Of a DNA stretch of 64,000 bases, positions 21,453 through 32,810 are shown piece by piece; position 1 is the stretch's first letter; every line of letters begins with the position of its first letter. The notes under the pieces were generated by a model that saw only the letters and a program-made list of their open reading frames with translations, was not told the origin of the DNA and did no database searches. This DNA is from Linaria vulgaris. Lineage: Eukaryota; Streptophyta; Magnoliopsida; Lamiales; Plantaginaceae. The stretch spans positions 10,434,001-10,498,000 of the forward strand of contig OX415252.1 of the NCBI GenBank assembly GCA_948329865.1, in the 5' to 3' direction. Made by a program: the position numbers and the translations under genes.

Positions 21453-22736
21453 GAGACCTTTGCTCCAGTTGCTAGGATTGAATCTATTAGGTTACTTCTA
21501 GATTTTGCATGATGTCTTATGATAAAACTATACCAAATGGATCTAAAGGGTGTGTTTCTGAATGGGCTGATTGATAAGGCAATATATGTTGAACAACCTA
21601 ATGGATTCACATATCCTAAGTACCCCAACCATGTGTACAAGGTTGAAAAAGTCATGTATGGACTTAAACAAGCACCTTGAGCATGGTATGAAAGACTTAC
21701 AAAATTCCTATTAAGTCTTGGCTTTGTTAGATGTGAAAGAGATAGAATATTGTTTGTTTTGAAGAAAGATTCTCATGTCTGTATAGCTCAAATATATGTG
21801 GATGAAATTTTTTTCGCTCAACAAACAATTATATTTTAGAAAAATGTGTTGAATCAATGACAGGGCAGTTTGAGATAAGTATGATGGGAGAATTAAATAT
21901 CTTCCTTGGTCTCCAAGTAAAACAAATAGGTAATGGGATATTCCTAAGTCACGAAGAGTATGCAAATAATTTGGTGAAAATGTTTGAATTGGCAGATTCA
22001 AAGCCTTGCAAGACTTCATGTCTTCATCAGTAAAGATATCCAGGGATGTTACTGGTGCCAATGTTGATCTAACATTGTACCATTCAATGATAGGAAGCTT
22101 ACTCTACTTATCTGCTCCAAGACCTGATATAATGTTCTCTGTTTGTGAGTGTGCTAGGTACCAGGCATGTCCAAAGCAGTCACATTTGATTGCTGTGAAG
22201 AGAGTCCTTAGATATATATATCTGGCACTTTGCCCCTTGGCATCTGGTACTCTTATGACACTAACACAAATCTTGTAGGTTTCAGTGACTCAGACTGGGC
22301 AGGTGACACTAATGATAAAAAGTCTACAAGTGAAGGATGTTTTCATCTGGGGAACAACTTGGCCTCATGGTGCAGTAGAAAGCAAAATTGTGTGTCACTC
22401 TCCACTACTGAATCTGAATACATAACAGCAGGCAGATGTGTCACCCAGTTGGTATGGCTTAAGCACATGCTACTGGATTATGGGTTCGACAATGATACTT
22501 TACTTATGTTATGTGATAATTTGCGTGCTATACGCATCTCTAAGAACCATGTGCAACATTCTAGAACTAAATATATTGATATAAGGCATCACTTTCTGAG
22601 AGACGTGGTAGAGGACAAGCTCATTGACATTGAACACATAGAAACTAACAATCAGCTTGCTGATATGTTCACTAAACCCTTAGATTCTGAGAGGTTCTTT
22701 AGTTTGAAGAATTCTCTTGGCATGTGCATTGTCTAG
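21453..22736 (+). pseudogene. SIRE reverse transcriptase C-part and RNase H
   Basis: The frame resumes with FAPVARIESIRLL, has a stop at about 21509, then MDLKGVFLNGLIDKAIYVEQP, MYGLKQAP, a stop, and AWYERLTKFLLSLGF. The catalytic box reads YVDEIFF instead of YVDDIIF, a loss of one catalytic aspartate. After frameshifts (21830-22006) GSLLYLSAPRPDIMF and YQACPKQSHLIAVKRVLRY follow. RNase H (22230-22736) has LVGFSDSDWAGDTND, SLSTTESEYI, LMLCDNLRAI and HHFLRDVVEDKLIDIEHI, ending QLADMFTKPLD, in one clean frame. A 19-bp dyad at 22060-22078 is translated as NVDLTL. Confidence 0.9.
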
Positions 22737-24178
22737 GTATGTTAGTTCACCAGTGTTGACATAACACCACTGTCTAGGACTGGTTATGGTTGTGGTGTAT
22801 TTGTAATTCTTTTATGTTTATTTTCTGCATTCTTCTTTCTTGCGTATTACATCTTTATTAGAGATTATGTTGGGTTGTGTGGTTAATCTGTATAAATAGC
22901 TGAGTTGACTGGTGGACAGGTACATATCAAGAGTTTTGTAAAGTAAGAACTCTGTTGTTAGTCTGTGAATGTTAACCTAACATCTGAGAGAAACTGGGTT
23001 ACACAGAGCTCACTACTCTGATGTTATTCAGTTGTGACTTATCCATGTTATGTTAGACAAAGAATGAAGAGAAGATGGGGTACATGATGTTGAGAGCTTC
23101 ATTGTCATTCAGTTGTGCTTATTTTTGTGTTTTTGTCTATGGCCAAGGTTATGCATGATAGTGATCCTTACTACTAGGGTGTTTTGAAATTTCACCTGCT
23201 TGCATTCAGTAGCATTGTTCACTTGGTATTTCGCTTGTAAACAGGTTGGTAAGCAAGTATGCATGAGGAGTTGGGGTGAAGAAGTATATGATAAATGTAC
23301 TGTCTTCATTCAGTTCCTTTGTACTTGCCTAATATGTAGCTGATGGTTAAGTTACTGGGTGTGTGGAGTCTTGTGCTGCCCACATTTAGTGATGAAACTA
23401 TCCTGGAATATTCACTAGTTTTTGTTCCAAAGAGTTCATGATAATAGTAAAAGATAAATTGAAATGTCCTGATCCCTGTCAATAAAGTTGTTTGTACTTG
23501 GTTACCATCATCCAATGTTGATCTAACATTGTTGCATTCATTCTAGTTCTGCATTATTTCCTTATGTCATTTTGGGATTAGGTGGAGTAGTAATCCTAGG
23601 AATCATGTGTTGAGGCATACTTTGCGGGTGACCAACTGCAGGTAAAACACTATGTTTTGTGATCTTCTATGTTGTGGGAAAATCTTTTCCCTGGATATGT
23701 ACATCCACTATGTGCTTTTCTGTCTGATTTGTCACTTATTCATACTGATGATCTTAAACTATGATCTTTGTACCTATGTACTTGGTTGAGGTTTTAGATC
23801 AATATACAGGAATATCTCACGCTCTCACATGATGTTGCTTTGGATGAAGTCCTGCACCTACAACTTTCCTTCATGATGTTAACTTGCCAATGTTAGTTCA
23901 ACATTGAAACATTGTAACTTATAATTTTTAGGTTTGGAGACTGATCTGGTAACGTGTTAACCTAACACTGACACATGGTAAGTTAAACATGGGCGTCATC
24001 GTGTGACAGTGGTCTGATTATTTTGCTAACATATTACAACACCACTATCACTACTCTTCAGCTGATTACCTATATAATTTGCCCTAATCTCTTCTTACTG
24101 TTTACGCGTTCAAAATTCTTGTGCAATCAACATTATCTGCAAATTATGATTTTTTTCTTCTCTAAAATTAATCTAACA
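22737..24178 (+). other. SIRE spacer between RNase H and the extra ORF, rich in 19-bp dyads
   Basis: No convincing ORF. The notable content is repeated imperfect or perfect dyads of the form CAATGTT-N5-AACATTG, at about 22968-22983, 23513-23531, 23888-23907 and 23954-23970. SIRE-type elements can express the downstream ORF from subgenomic RNA, so this could be a regulatory leader (inference). Confidence 0.6.
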
Positions 24179-25987
24179 ATGGCACGCAAGTCCTCCATTT
24201 ATGCTCTTGTAGATGTTGCTGAGCAGATTGAACAGCTAGTACGCCACAATACCAGACGTGCAACAACTGAAGCCGCCGTCGCCGCAGCCACACCAAAGAG
24301 GAAATCCACTTATCAATGGCGCAAGGGCAAGAAATCCCGCAAAGGGTGATGTTGGTTCAACATCAAACACTGCTGAGCAAAACTCCACTCCCACCAACGC
24401 TGAAAATGAGATAATGATGGCTAACCCTACTCAAGATATAACTGTTGAAGTTGGTATTGAGGTGGAGAAGGAGGCCCATGTTGTTGTTGTGGGTGAGCTG
24501 TTGTTGTTGTGGGTGAGTCTAAAGTTTTGCATGAGGTCCATGAGGGTAATGTTGGGGATGAGTTTGTGGTTGGTACTGATGAAGGTGAAAACCTTTAGGT
24601 GAATGCTGAGCCCTTCTGCTGCTGGTGAGGTGGATACACTTCCTGCAGAAATTGATCAAGTTGAGGAGACTGGGGTCAAGGAGACTGTGGCTGAGGAGTT
24701 TACTACTGAGGGTAACCAAGATGTTGTTGATGAGGGTAACAATCAACGTGAAGAGGTTGAGAGAGAATAAGAAGTAGAGAGCTTGACTCTCCCTACCTTA
24801 GCTACTGCTGCTATGAAGAGAAAGGCTAAGCAGGTGGTTGTTGAACCTTTTGAGTCTGAGTCAGAAGAAGAAAAAGAAGAAGAAGATGATGAGGAGGAAG
24901 AGGAAGAGGAAGTGGAGGAAGAAGATCAATCGTAGCTAATGACCTTGTTCATGTTACTCCAACATCAGAAAATGATGAGTACTTTGATGTGCTTAATTAG
25001 GAGTATCCCAAAAAGCCTTGTTCTGCATTCTATGTGTCAGCTGAGGCAGAAGAACAATGGGAGGCTTATCATCGTAGTGTTATTCACATGGAGAGGAACA
25101 TTGATGAGGAAATGCTCAAGGAAAACATGTTGTATGAGTTGCTTGAAGCAAGGGGTGTGCTGGGCTCTGTGATGAATCAGTCATTATATGTCCCTGATGT
25201 GATCAGAGAGTTCTACATGAACCTCTCTCAGTTGGTGTGCCACCAGGGCTCTCCCAAGTTTGGAAAAGCTTGGATAAGGATGAATGTCTATGACATTAGT
25301 CCTTCGGTGATCAATGAAGCTTGGGAACTTCCTGATCCTGAGGAGATTGAGGATACTATCATGGATGAGGTAATTACACACCTCACTGGTGGACTCACAA
25401 GGAAGTGGAATGACAGCTTTCCAACTACAAAGCTAACCTCTTTCAGTGTTGTACTACACAAGCTCTCCACCTACAACTGTCTGCCATCTTCCAACACCAC
25501 TGTTATGACTAAAGAATCTGCAAATTGGTGTATAAACTGAAGAATGGGCTGAGTGTGAACATAGGGGAGAAAGTGTTGAGGCACATGAAGGAGGTCACAA
25601 CAATTACAAAGGGAATCATTCCACATCCCTCTCTCATATCCAACATTCTGGTAAAGTAAGGCTTCAAGACCAAGAAAACAAAGGGTTGGATCAAGACCAA
25701 TGTCAAGATGACCATCACCAGGAGCTATTTTAATGAAGTCAGGATTCAAGACTTGCCCTGGAATCCCAGTGCAGAAGCTGGTCCAAGAAGGAAAAAGAAG
25801 AACAAGACTCTCAAGTTTGTTGCTTCTTCTGTTCCAGTTTCAAGTGGTGATAGCTGCTATGTGATTGCTGATGCATTTGTGGAGGAGACTCTGGTTTGGC
25901 TTGACAGATAGTACAAGGACACCCAAATAGAGATTGCTGACAAGTAAGTGAGGTTGCAAGAGATTGACAGCCTCATGAAGCATTTGA
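24179..25987 (+). pseudogene. SIRE extra (env-like position) ORF
   Basis: An ATG at 24179 opens MARKSSIYALVDVAEQIEQL. A basic KRKSTYQWRKGKKSRK segment follows, then a long acidic, repetitive stretch (E/D/V-rich, to about 24930). From 25034 a globular domain reads FYVSAEAEEQWEAYHRSV, VIREFYMNLSQ, ISPSVINEAWELPDPEEI and GLTRKWN, in the style of plant 'putative transposon protein' domains. After a frameshift (about 25540) it continues HMKEVTTITKGIIPHPSLI and a lysine-rich tail. At least five stops or frameshifts are present. SIRE/Maximus elements are known for an env-like ORF here, but I see no clear signal peptide or membrane segment, so an envelope role is not supported by this copy. Confidence 0.7.
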
Positions 25988-26508
25988 AGGATCTGTCTTC
26001 CTCACAAAAAGGGGGAGAGTATATCAAATTTCAAAAGTTCTGAGTTCTTTTAATTTTCTGTTTTCTATTGAAGTATGAACAATTCTGTTTTCTTTGCATT
26101 TTTCTGTTTCTTCATCAAGGAGTGTGTTCCTTGCTACTTAGTATGGTCTGTAATTAAGTACTTTTCTGTATTGTTACTTAGTGTTTCTGCTTTTGTTATT
26201 TGAACTTTGGTTACAAAGTACTAACTCTGTTTTGCATGTGTTAATTGTTCTCTGGTGTTAAGTAAACATTGAGATGTTCAATGTTAGAACATCTGTCTGG
26301 ACTCAATGTTAATCCAACATTGACAAAGATGGATGTTATGACAACATTGAAAGTATCAATGTTCGAATAAGATTGAGTTAGTCCCTTCTGATTTTCAGGG
26401 GGAGTGTACTTAGTTTTCCATTGTTTAAGATAGTGAAGTTTGTCTGAATAATTTGATATGATTAGAACAGGGTCTTAGGTTTTGTGATTAAGGCAAAAAG
26501 GGGGAGAT
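25988..26508 (+). other. SIRE 3' spacer with polypurine tract
   Basis: Contains AAAAAGGGGGAG twice, at about 26005-26018 and at 26494-26506; the latter abuts the LTR and is the likely PPT. Dyad copies occur at about 26304-26322. No ORF. Confidence 0.65.
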
Positions 26509-27911
26509 TGAAAGTGCAGATATTCTGGCAACGTTAGTTTAACATTGAGAAGACCATGTTAGAGTAACATTGCTGGGCAGAATCCGATTTACAATCTTGT
26601 TGATATTTATTATTATTGTTTTACCTTATTCATTTAACGAATCGAGTTCCACAAATGTGATTGTCTTTGATTCTTATTCAGCAAACAAACTTGCCATAGG
26701 TTGAACGCTCAAGTTTTCAAGAAGGAAAGTCTCCTTAATTAAGCAAACCGCTCTACAAGGTAAGAAGAGTTTGAGTGCAACTAGGAATGCTTTCTAAGCT
26801 CAGTCCTGATTTGAAGAATGAGTCTTTCCTTAGTTAGATCACTAACGAAGGAACTATTATTCAAGAAGGACTACGAGAACAAGGAAGAGGAGTTCGAGAA
26901 GGAAACAAGGAGAATTACTGATGCAGTCGAAAAAGCATTGAAGTTTATGGTGAAACGGGATCACCCCAAGAGAGGCTGATTTTGGCTCGGTCCGTTTTTT
27001 ACGTGCGAATAGTCAAATTTTATCCGAAATGGACCAACGAACCATAATAATCATCTAAAGATCATTAAGGGAGCGGATTTTAGCCAAATTCCTTCATTTA
27101 GGCCTCGAAAATGCCGTTTTTGCCGTTTTTAGTAATTTTCGTTTCAGTTATATCTTTATTTCTAGAACTCGGAATTGCATTCCGCTTGTTGGAGCGTGTT
27201 CCTTATGGGTAGCACTTTTAGTTTATGCTTTTATTTCGATTTTTTCCTTTTTTGGAAAAAAAATGATATTTCCTATTTTTAGTTATGCTTTTAGGGTATA
27301 TATTCTATGTAAACCCTAAGAAGACATTCAGTTGATTATTGAATAAATTTCTTGAGAGTTTCTCTCTTTTGCATCAATTTCTTGGTATTCTTCGTGAATC
27401 AACAAGCTCTTGATTTTTGTGTGTCGTTCCTATGTTTCCTATAAGCTTCCGCTACGTCAATTACCAAGCGTGTACAACATGCCTTGAAGTCCACGTCAAG
27501 AACCTATATATAGGTCTGAAGTAAATCAAGACAAATACTAGACAAGAGCTAATCAATCCGAGAGATTTATTTACAAGTTATTGACTGTTGTCTTGCTTCA
27601 GCAAAGTTTGTGAGTTGTTAGAATAGATCTAAGAGTGAGGAGCTTTTAGAGATAGTCAAAGCAATTCTTGTGTGCTTTTCTTAGTTCGATTAATTTGAGA
27701 GTGAGGAGCTTCAGAATTGAGAGAACAACTTTTGTTAAAACCTTATAGGGTTATTTTTCCTATGACTTGGAAGTTAATATAATCTTATATTCACTTCTTA
27801 AATTCAGTGTTTGTTTATTCCACTGCACTATTACTCTGGTCTGTTGTTAAAGTAACATCTTTTGATTAACAACATAAAAACAATTGTTAAAACTCTAGTG
27901 TTAAGTTAACA
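26509..27911 (+). repeat. SIRE 3' LTR
   Basis: Starts TGAAAGTGCAG directly after the PPT and ends about ...GTTAAGTTAACA before P450 sequence; about 1.4 kb. Two more dyads (26530-26547, 26555-26572) lie in the first 65 bp and a weak one near 27842-27858. The right limit is uncertain by some bases because the 5' LTR and TSD are outside the window. Confidence 0.75.
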
Positions 27912-27917
27912 ACAACA

Positions 27918-28007
27918 ACGTATCGACCCGATCCACAATTTCAGCTTTATTTGCAAGATTCTCAACTAGAGTACTACTCAGACACCACCATCAAAGGAAT
28001 TATATTT
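27918..28007 (+). pseudogene. CYP81-like cytochrome P450, end of exon 1
   Basis: Immediately after the SIRE LTR the plus strand reads LYLQDSQLEYYSDTTIKGIIF and then a consensus donor, TTT|GTAAGT, at 28008. The text matches the segment before the I-helix of CYP81 P450s, where a conserved intron lies. The rest of exon 1 is absent from the window. Exon 2 continues at 36908 with MLLAGTGTSS, so these two pieces are one gene split by its intron. Residues upstream of LYLQ are degenerate. The gene is dead: interrupted in exon 1, and mutated in exon 2. Confidence 0.7.
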
Positions 28008-28154
28008 GTAAGTTTTTAATTCTATCTTGTAATTTAACTGGATTTTTTGAAATATAAATTTTACATATCTTACAACAATAGGAGCTAGCACGCAGATCGA
28101 AAATGTTGTGGACGTAGACCCCCCAAAATCCATTGCTTCATTAGTATCATTACC

Positions 28155-28802
28155 TATTTTGGTCTTATTTCGTCACGGTAATAGAACACAGTAAAAGATT
28201 ACAAAATGAGATCAAAACAATGCTCTCCAACTTTATTAACGGACTAGCTTGGTCCGGAACACTTGTTACAAGCTTATTAGATAGAATAACTAAATTACAA
28301 TATTAATGTAGCGTATCGAATTGTAGGTATTCGATGCTGACGTGTCGAATGTCTTCGTTCGATGCGGAACAAGTACCGCTGGTTCAAAGTCCTTTTGGAA
28401 GGTATCGAATTCGATGCGTACTTTGGCGTGTCGAATGGAAGTACACTATTCAACTGCGTGTCGAATTATGGCTGTTTGATCCGATACGTGTCCAATGAGA
28501 GATGGTTCGATGCTGACTGTGCTGAGGTGTTTATCTTCCCAAAAACCTGCACGGAACTCAAGGGGACGGACTATTTCTAGAACCCGTCCCATGGGGCCCA
28601 TTAACCAATATAGAAAGGGGCATTGAATCAGGCCTGTTCGATGCGCGCATCGAATAAGGGCTATTCGATGCGCTAATGGGCTGGCCCAATAACAACCTAT
28701 ATGCATGTGGATTCGATGCGCGCATCGAATTCTCTCCATTTGATGCGCTTATGGGCCGGCCCAATCAGAATGTATTTGGTCAATCTTAGATCACCCCCAT
28801 CA
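28155..28802 (-). repeat. 3' LTR of intronic Tat-like element (left copy)
   Basis: 648-bp LTR with outer end ...CACCCCCATCA. It holds the perfect palindrome TTCGATGCGCGCATCGAA twice (about 28632-28650 and 28711-28730) and many half sites. The TATA region (about 28568-28580) is mutated relative to the right copy (CTATTTCTAG versus CTATTTATAG). Confidence 0.88.
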
Positions 28803-29521
28803 TATAGTCCCCCAGTTTGGCAGACAATATCGACGTGGAGATCGTCTTCCAAACTTTAAAAAACTATATTTGAGATTGCTTTGAACGGTCTTCGCCGTAC
28901 GCATGTAAAGTTTTAGACATATTATCAATTATTTTACTGATTTGGGATATTCCTATTCATATATAGTTCGGAGTGGTTCACAGTGGTCATATGAACAATA
29001 ATTTAACGCCTCGAATAGTTGCAATTCGATGCGTAAATTAGTCCGCATCGAATTATACTTGTTCGATGCGGCTATTCGATGCGATCCCCCAAATGGGTCT
29101 GATGGGCCTGGCGACACCGATATAAGGAAGACACTGTGGTGAGGAGCTCATTTCTCTGGCAACGCACTTCGCTCTTCAGGTGAGACGCATCGAATTTGCG
29201 TCATTCGATGCGATCCGCATCGAATGGTCACCGATTCGATGCGATCAACATCGAATTGGGACGATTCGATGCGTTAAAATTGTTGTTTTTGCTCTCGTTA
29301 AATGTTCATATGTGCACTTTTAACCTGTTTTTCTTTTGTTTAGGATATTTTTAATCAAGCAAAAGCTTTTTCTACCGAAAATTCAATCAAGGTAAAAATT
29401 TTGCTTTTTATTTTGCTAAGTTATTTCTTTTATCAAGTTCATGTTATGTATGTTTGAGTGATGTCCTAGAGTGTTGAGTGACGTGTTCGTCCGTAGTCAG
29501 CCTCCGTTTTAATTTATTTCA
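28803..29521 (+). promoter_or_regulatory. Antisense-gene upstream region with CGAT palindrome array and 5' UTR introns
   Basis: A TATA-like CGATATAAGG is at about 29118-29127. TTCGATGCG/CGCATCGAA half sites occur in two clusters: 29011-29095 and 29186-29275. Candidate non-coding exons are bounded by CTTCAG|GTGAGA (29179/29180) with acceptor TTTGTTTAG (ends about 29342), and by TCAAG|GTAAAAAT (about 29391) with acceptor TTTATTTCAG (ends 29521). The second motif cluster lies in the first of these introns. The motif is the same as in this element's LTR and unlike the motif of the other families. The regulatory role is inferred. Confidence 0.55.
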
Positions 29522-31973
29522 GTTCATTCTCGTCAAAGATAGTGAGCAGTAAATCCACTTCTGGGAGTGAGTCGAGTACTGTCTCTAGCTCTTGTTCTAT
29601 TAATAAGGGGAAACCTTCGAATGCTCCCGCGGGCCCGAGAAGAGTCGAAGTAGATGTATATGATTTAATCGATATAGTAACGGTTGATTCTCCTGCGGGT
29701 AACAGCCCCGTTGCAAATATTGAACCAACAGTGCCCGAAATGGACAGTGATGATCTGTCCTCGTCATCCTATCAAGATAACCGCGCTCCAAGCGAGGGTG
29801 AAGAGGACGTATCTTATATTAATAGGGAGTTCGATGATCGCGTCGAGGTCCCCGGAATGGCCTACGATCAGTACATCTCCCGTCTCCAGCATAATCGTAA
29901 GGGGCTTCGTAAAAAAATTGATATACCTGATAAGTACAGGATCGTCCTTCCGGGCCCAAATGATCGGATGCATACCCCACCACCCGGTCATATGACTGTA
30001 TTCGTTGGTCAGCTCCTCAATGGACTGCGCTTTCCAATCCCGTATGAGCTAAGATGGCTTTTAAGAAAGATAAACCTCGTGCCCGCGCAACTCACACCAA
30101 GTTCTTACGAAAACTTGATTGGCTTTATTATAGTTTTGAAGGCGTTGCGCCAGCCACAAAGTCCAAGTGTGTTTTATGATTTATTTGAGATTGCGAGGCG
30201 TGAAGAGGGATTCTACCATATCAAAGCTCAAACGAATTGCAAATTTTTGAATGGTGAGGCGACTGGATAAGGAAAAGATTGGAAGACAAGGTATTTTTAT
30301 ATCGATGAGAGTTATGAAGGAGAGTTCGGGCGATATCGTCGTGAATGGTTTACCGGGGCAAGGGTAATGATTCTTGGCGACGTTTCCATAACTTCATGGG
30401 ATTGCAATTTTATCCCTAGCTTAGTTCGAGAACATCAATTTGATGTTAAAAAACTCAATGAAAATCGAGTCCTCTCTTTAGCTGGATTGTCTCCAGTGAA
30501 ATATAACGGAAGGATGACCCTTGGTATAATTGCGTAACTCTTTTGGTATTTTTGATTTATGCTTGTTATGATTCTAACGATTTATATTTCTTGCAACCAA
30601 GTACTTCATGAGTCGGCACGCGAGAATGAATCGAGTTGTTGCTGCTGATCTGGCGAGCTCCCAGACCAACATTGTGCCCGAAATTCCTCCTCCCCGATAG
30701 AGAAAGAGTAAGGGAAAGAAAAACATTGGTGGTCCCTCTTTTGCTGCTGTTGCTGATCCAACAATTGATCCTTTTGAAGACATGTTGGGGGATATCCCAG
30801 AGAATGTGCAAGGTGGTGTTGAGGCGTCAGAAAACACGGCGGTTGGAACAGGCGATGATGTCCAAGTCGGCAACCAACGCAAGAAAAGGAAAATGCCTCA
30901 GACCCGGTCACAAGCCGGAGGGGCTACTCCACCAGTCAGCCGATCAAGCAGGCCTAGTGCTTCCAATGCTCCGGCCAACGTAGCCGAGCCGAGCGCAGGA
31001 GTTGGGCCTAGCCAAGGTCCTCGAGCTCGGGCCACTGGGTACGAGATCTCAGAGTCCGAAGCCATCGAGCATTTGAGGGCACTGATGCCTGGTCTTGCTG
31101 TTTCTCTCCCAGTCTCTGCCGAAGAAAGGAAGAGGGTGGAGCGGAACACGCTGCATCTGCTAACAACGGTAAGGATCTCCTCGCTTAAGTTTTATTTTCT
31201 CTGAACTGACTTTGTAAATTAAGATCTAACTGCTCATTAATTGTTAGGCGGGAGGTTTTGTGGACACCATGTTCTCGGCCCTAATGGAATTTCGGGAGAC
31301 TCCTGGCGGTGGTAACAACGCTGCTCTTCAAGCTGCCCTTGATGAAAAGGAAAAAACCTTGAAATTGGCTAAAGACTATGCTGCTAAGGAGCATGTTGAT
31401 CGGGAGACAGCCAAGGAGGCACGGGCGGAGGCTGAAAAGCTCAAAGAAGAGCTAAACAAGGAAATCAATGACCTTAAGATGAAGGTGAGTGCAGCCAAAG
31501 AAGAAGCCCATAATGCCGATGTCAACGGTTATTTGCGCTGCCTCAAAGAGGTAGAATATATTCCTTTTCATGGCGTTTCACATCCCATTTTCCTGTTATC
31601 ATATTAATATATATTTTTCTTATAGGTTTCTCCCCAACAGAAAGTGGAGATAGCTGAAGAGTTTCACCAAAGCAACACCTTTCGAGAAATCTTCACTCGT
31701 CGAGGCAAGCTCGAGGCTCGGAATGCTCAGGTTCTGAATGTGCATCAGTTTTACGCCACAGAGTATGTTCGTGGAGGTTTCAAACAAGAATGGTTAGACT
31801 TGTCTCGAGGACCAAATCGAGAAAAACTGCCACCTCGTAAAACTTCTGATCCTGCAAAACCTGATGAGTTCGCCTCACTGCTAGAGAAGGAGGATCTTAT
31901 TCTCGGAGGATTATCACCACCGCTAGATATGCCTGAACCATATCCCTCATCTGAGGATGAAGAAGATGCCTGA
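29522..31973 (+). pseudogene. Antisense gene of the intronic Tat-like element, multi-exon
   Basis: At the expected start the codon is ATA (AAGATAGTGAGC) where the sister gene has ATG, so the start is probably lost. A Ser-rich lead precedes the N-terminal domain (RMHTPPPGHMTVFV, LRFPIPYELRWLL, LTPSSYENLIGF). One stop lies at about 30268, then WKTRYFYIDESYEG. A probable intron is 30524-30601, followed by a basic Ser/Pro-rich linker. An intron at 31169-31247 joins LHLLTT to AGGFVDTMFSAL in phase 0. A coiled coil follows (KEARAEAEKLKEELNKEI). An intron at about 31550-31625 leads to a last exon with VEIAEEFHQSNTFREIF and an acidic end. It is convergent with gag-protease. Same architecture as 10283-12095; function unknown. 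Confidence 0.75.
31169..31247 (+). other. Spliceosomal intron in antisense gene, position shared with 11186-11271
   Basis: Donor ACG|GTAAGG and acceptor TTGTTAG|GCGGGA, 79 bp, phase 0. Both neighbouring frames are open and join exactly. The donor hexamer and phase are the same as in the antisense gene of 9162-17086, just before the coiled-coil exon in both. Confidence 0.75.
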
Positions 31974-32517
31974 ATCTGCAGCCCTAAGGCTGTTCTATAT
32001 TTCCTTGTTTATGAACTATTTTTAATTTTTAATTCAATTTGTGCACGGCGCTGCGTCGCTTTTATGAGCTGAAACATGTTATTCTTAGCGCAATTATATT
32101 TTCGAATGTTCATCTTTAGTTGTTTAATTATTTAATATGCTCATATTTGTTGCCTTTTATTTCAATATCCTATTTGGGTCTTTACTTTATTTTGACAACC
32201 TGTCGGTTTTTTATTTTTCCTCCGCTATGAAGAATTGAGTAATGTCTTTGCTTGCACGATTATAATAGTGCTATTTATTATTTTTTCAATTAGGAACAGA
32301 TTTTGCTTGTCTCTTTGGACATAGTTTAATCGTTGGTGTCCGTCTCACCTAGAGTTTCGTTCATATTTTCTCAAGTCGTGAATCTTAATGAGAACTTACT
32401 GTGCTTATACATAGTGTCTGTTCCTTGTTTGTTTTGCTAAGCAATCTCGGTAATATTTGTCATTCCAAAAAGAATCCTTCATCCCACCTCATCCTTTGTG
32501 AGATTCTGAGTGTAATG

Positions 32518-32810
32518 CGGTATCTTGTTTCCTATTGGGAACAGCCTTTGTCTTTTTCATTGCCTCTGACTTTAATCGGTATCTCGTGCCACTTTGGACA
32601 GAGTTTCCTTTCTTCTATTTTCTTCAGGGATTTTCGGTATCTCGTGCCACTTTGGATAGAGTTTTCGTCCCTTTGTTGCCTTTGGCTTTTATCGGTATCT
32701 CTTGCCACTTTGGACATAGTTTCCGTCCTTTTGTTGCCTTTGGCTTTTATCGGTATCTAGTGCCACTTTGGACAGAGTTTCCGTTCTTCTATTTTCTTCG
32801 GTCCTGCATA
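32518..32810. repeat. 58-bp tandem repeat array
   Basis: Units start CGGTATCTCGTGCCACTTTG at 32577, 32635, 32693 and 32751, with a diverged first copy at 32518. The array sits between the 3' end of the antisense gene and the 3' end of gag-protease, the same place as the unrelated 92-bp array of 9162-17086. The surrounding 31974-32517 and 32811-33087 hold nothing else I can identify. Confidence 0.88.

Larger units (their letters stand above)
768..27911 (+). mobile_element. SIRE/Maximus-type Copia retrotransposon, 5'-truncated and nested
   Basis: The gene order gag (zinc knuckle), protease, integrase, RT, RNase H, extra ORF, PPT, LTR is that of Copia. Protein motifs (LTSINQLCDDDLL in the protease tail, EPKNVNEVL before RT) and the long extra ORF after RNase H point to the SIRE/Maximus lineage. 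The 5' LTR and most of gag are missing because the element starts abruptly beside an unrelated antisense-gene fragment. About 9.7 kb is SIRE sequence proper; the rest is a MITE (2610-3556) and an Athila element (4049-21452). The 3' LTR ends against P450 exon 1, so the element inserted in that exon. Stops and frameshifts occur in every gene. The right limit is approximate because no second LTR is available for comparison. Confidence 0.85.
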
